From: an uncultured Bacteroides sp.
GTDB taxonomy: Bacteria > Bacteroidota > Bacteroidia > Bacteroidales > Bacteroidaceae
Direction of reading: 5' to 3'
NCBI RefSeq assembly: GCF_963677715.1
Contig: NZ_OY782493.1
Location: 248,001 to 312,000, forward strand
DNA: 64,000 nucleotides
Shown piece by piece: positions 63,986 through 64,000 of the stretch. The notes beneath the pieces are model-generated. The model searched no databases, was not told the DNA's origin, and worked only from the letters and a program-made list of their open reading frames with translations. The translations under genes were made by a program, and so were the position numbers. How positions within the stretch are numbered: position 1 is the stretch's first letter; every line of letters begins with the position of its first letter.

Positions 63986-64000
63986 AAAGAAATCTTTAAA

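Overview
The window looks like a chromosomal segment of a Bacteroides or close Bacteroidales relative. The evidence is three SusC/SusD-type outer-membrane pairs, a Mfa/Fim-type fimbrial operon, two ECF sigma/FecR pairs, Cys-anchored lipoproteins throughout, and start-proximal promoters matching the Bacteroides consensus (TTTG, about 20 bp, TAnnTTTG). I see no rRNA, tRNA, CRISPR array or insertion sequence.

Layout. 1-4.7 kb: a partial thioredoxin-like lipoprotein, a histidine kinase/response regulator pair and a divergent membrane-anchored transglutaminase-like protein. 5.0-10.4 kb: a SusC gene broken by a frameshift, and its SusD. 10.7-12.7 kb: a tyrosine recombinase followed by a probable 0.43-kb invertible DNA segment with near-perfect inverted recombination sites, then a small Cys-rich Rrf2-like regulator. 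12.8-24.3 kb: mostly housekeeping and envelope genes (DUF3805/3806 protein, ABC-F ATPase, PHP phosphatase, sugar-isomerase-like protein, PLP aminotransferase, LolC/E-like permease, GT2 glycosyltransferase, MATE transporter, TlpA-like thioredoxin). 24.4-29.3 kb: a leader with a Cys-codon-rich short ORF in front of a second SusC/SusD pair. 29.4-37.0 kb (minus strand): a six-gene fimbrial operon. 37.0-39.2 kb: a PAP2 phosphatase flanked by non-coding DNA rich in hairpins. 39.2-45.9 kb: an AraC regulator, a SEC-C protein and a TetR/EmrA/EmrB/TolC efflux operon. 46.1-48.3 kb: a GDPD lipoprotein and a clostripain-family protease. 48.3-64 kb: two consecutive cell-surface-signalling loci, each with an ECF sigma gene divergent from a fecR gene and then a TonB-dependent receptor with an N-terminal STN domain; the first receptor is paired with a beta-helix lipoprotein, the second with a SusD.

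How the parts fit. Most of the window serves surface uptake and surface display, under several modes of control: a two-component system, sigma/anti-sigma signalling, a TetR operator, a candidate DNA inversion switch, a candidate cysteine-codon leader, and several candidate small RNAs or attenuators. The most interesting signals are the recombinase with its invertible segment, the Cys-codon leader, the repeated structured elements at 56.2-56.6 kb, and the structured non-coding regions around the PAP2 gene. Promoter calls rest on consensus matching by eye; function calls rest on motifs and remembered family features, without database searches.
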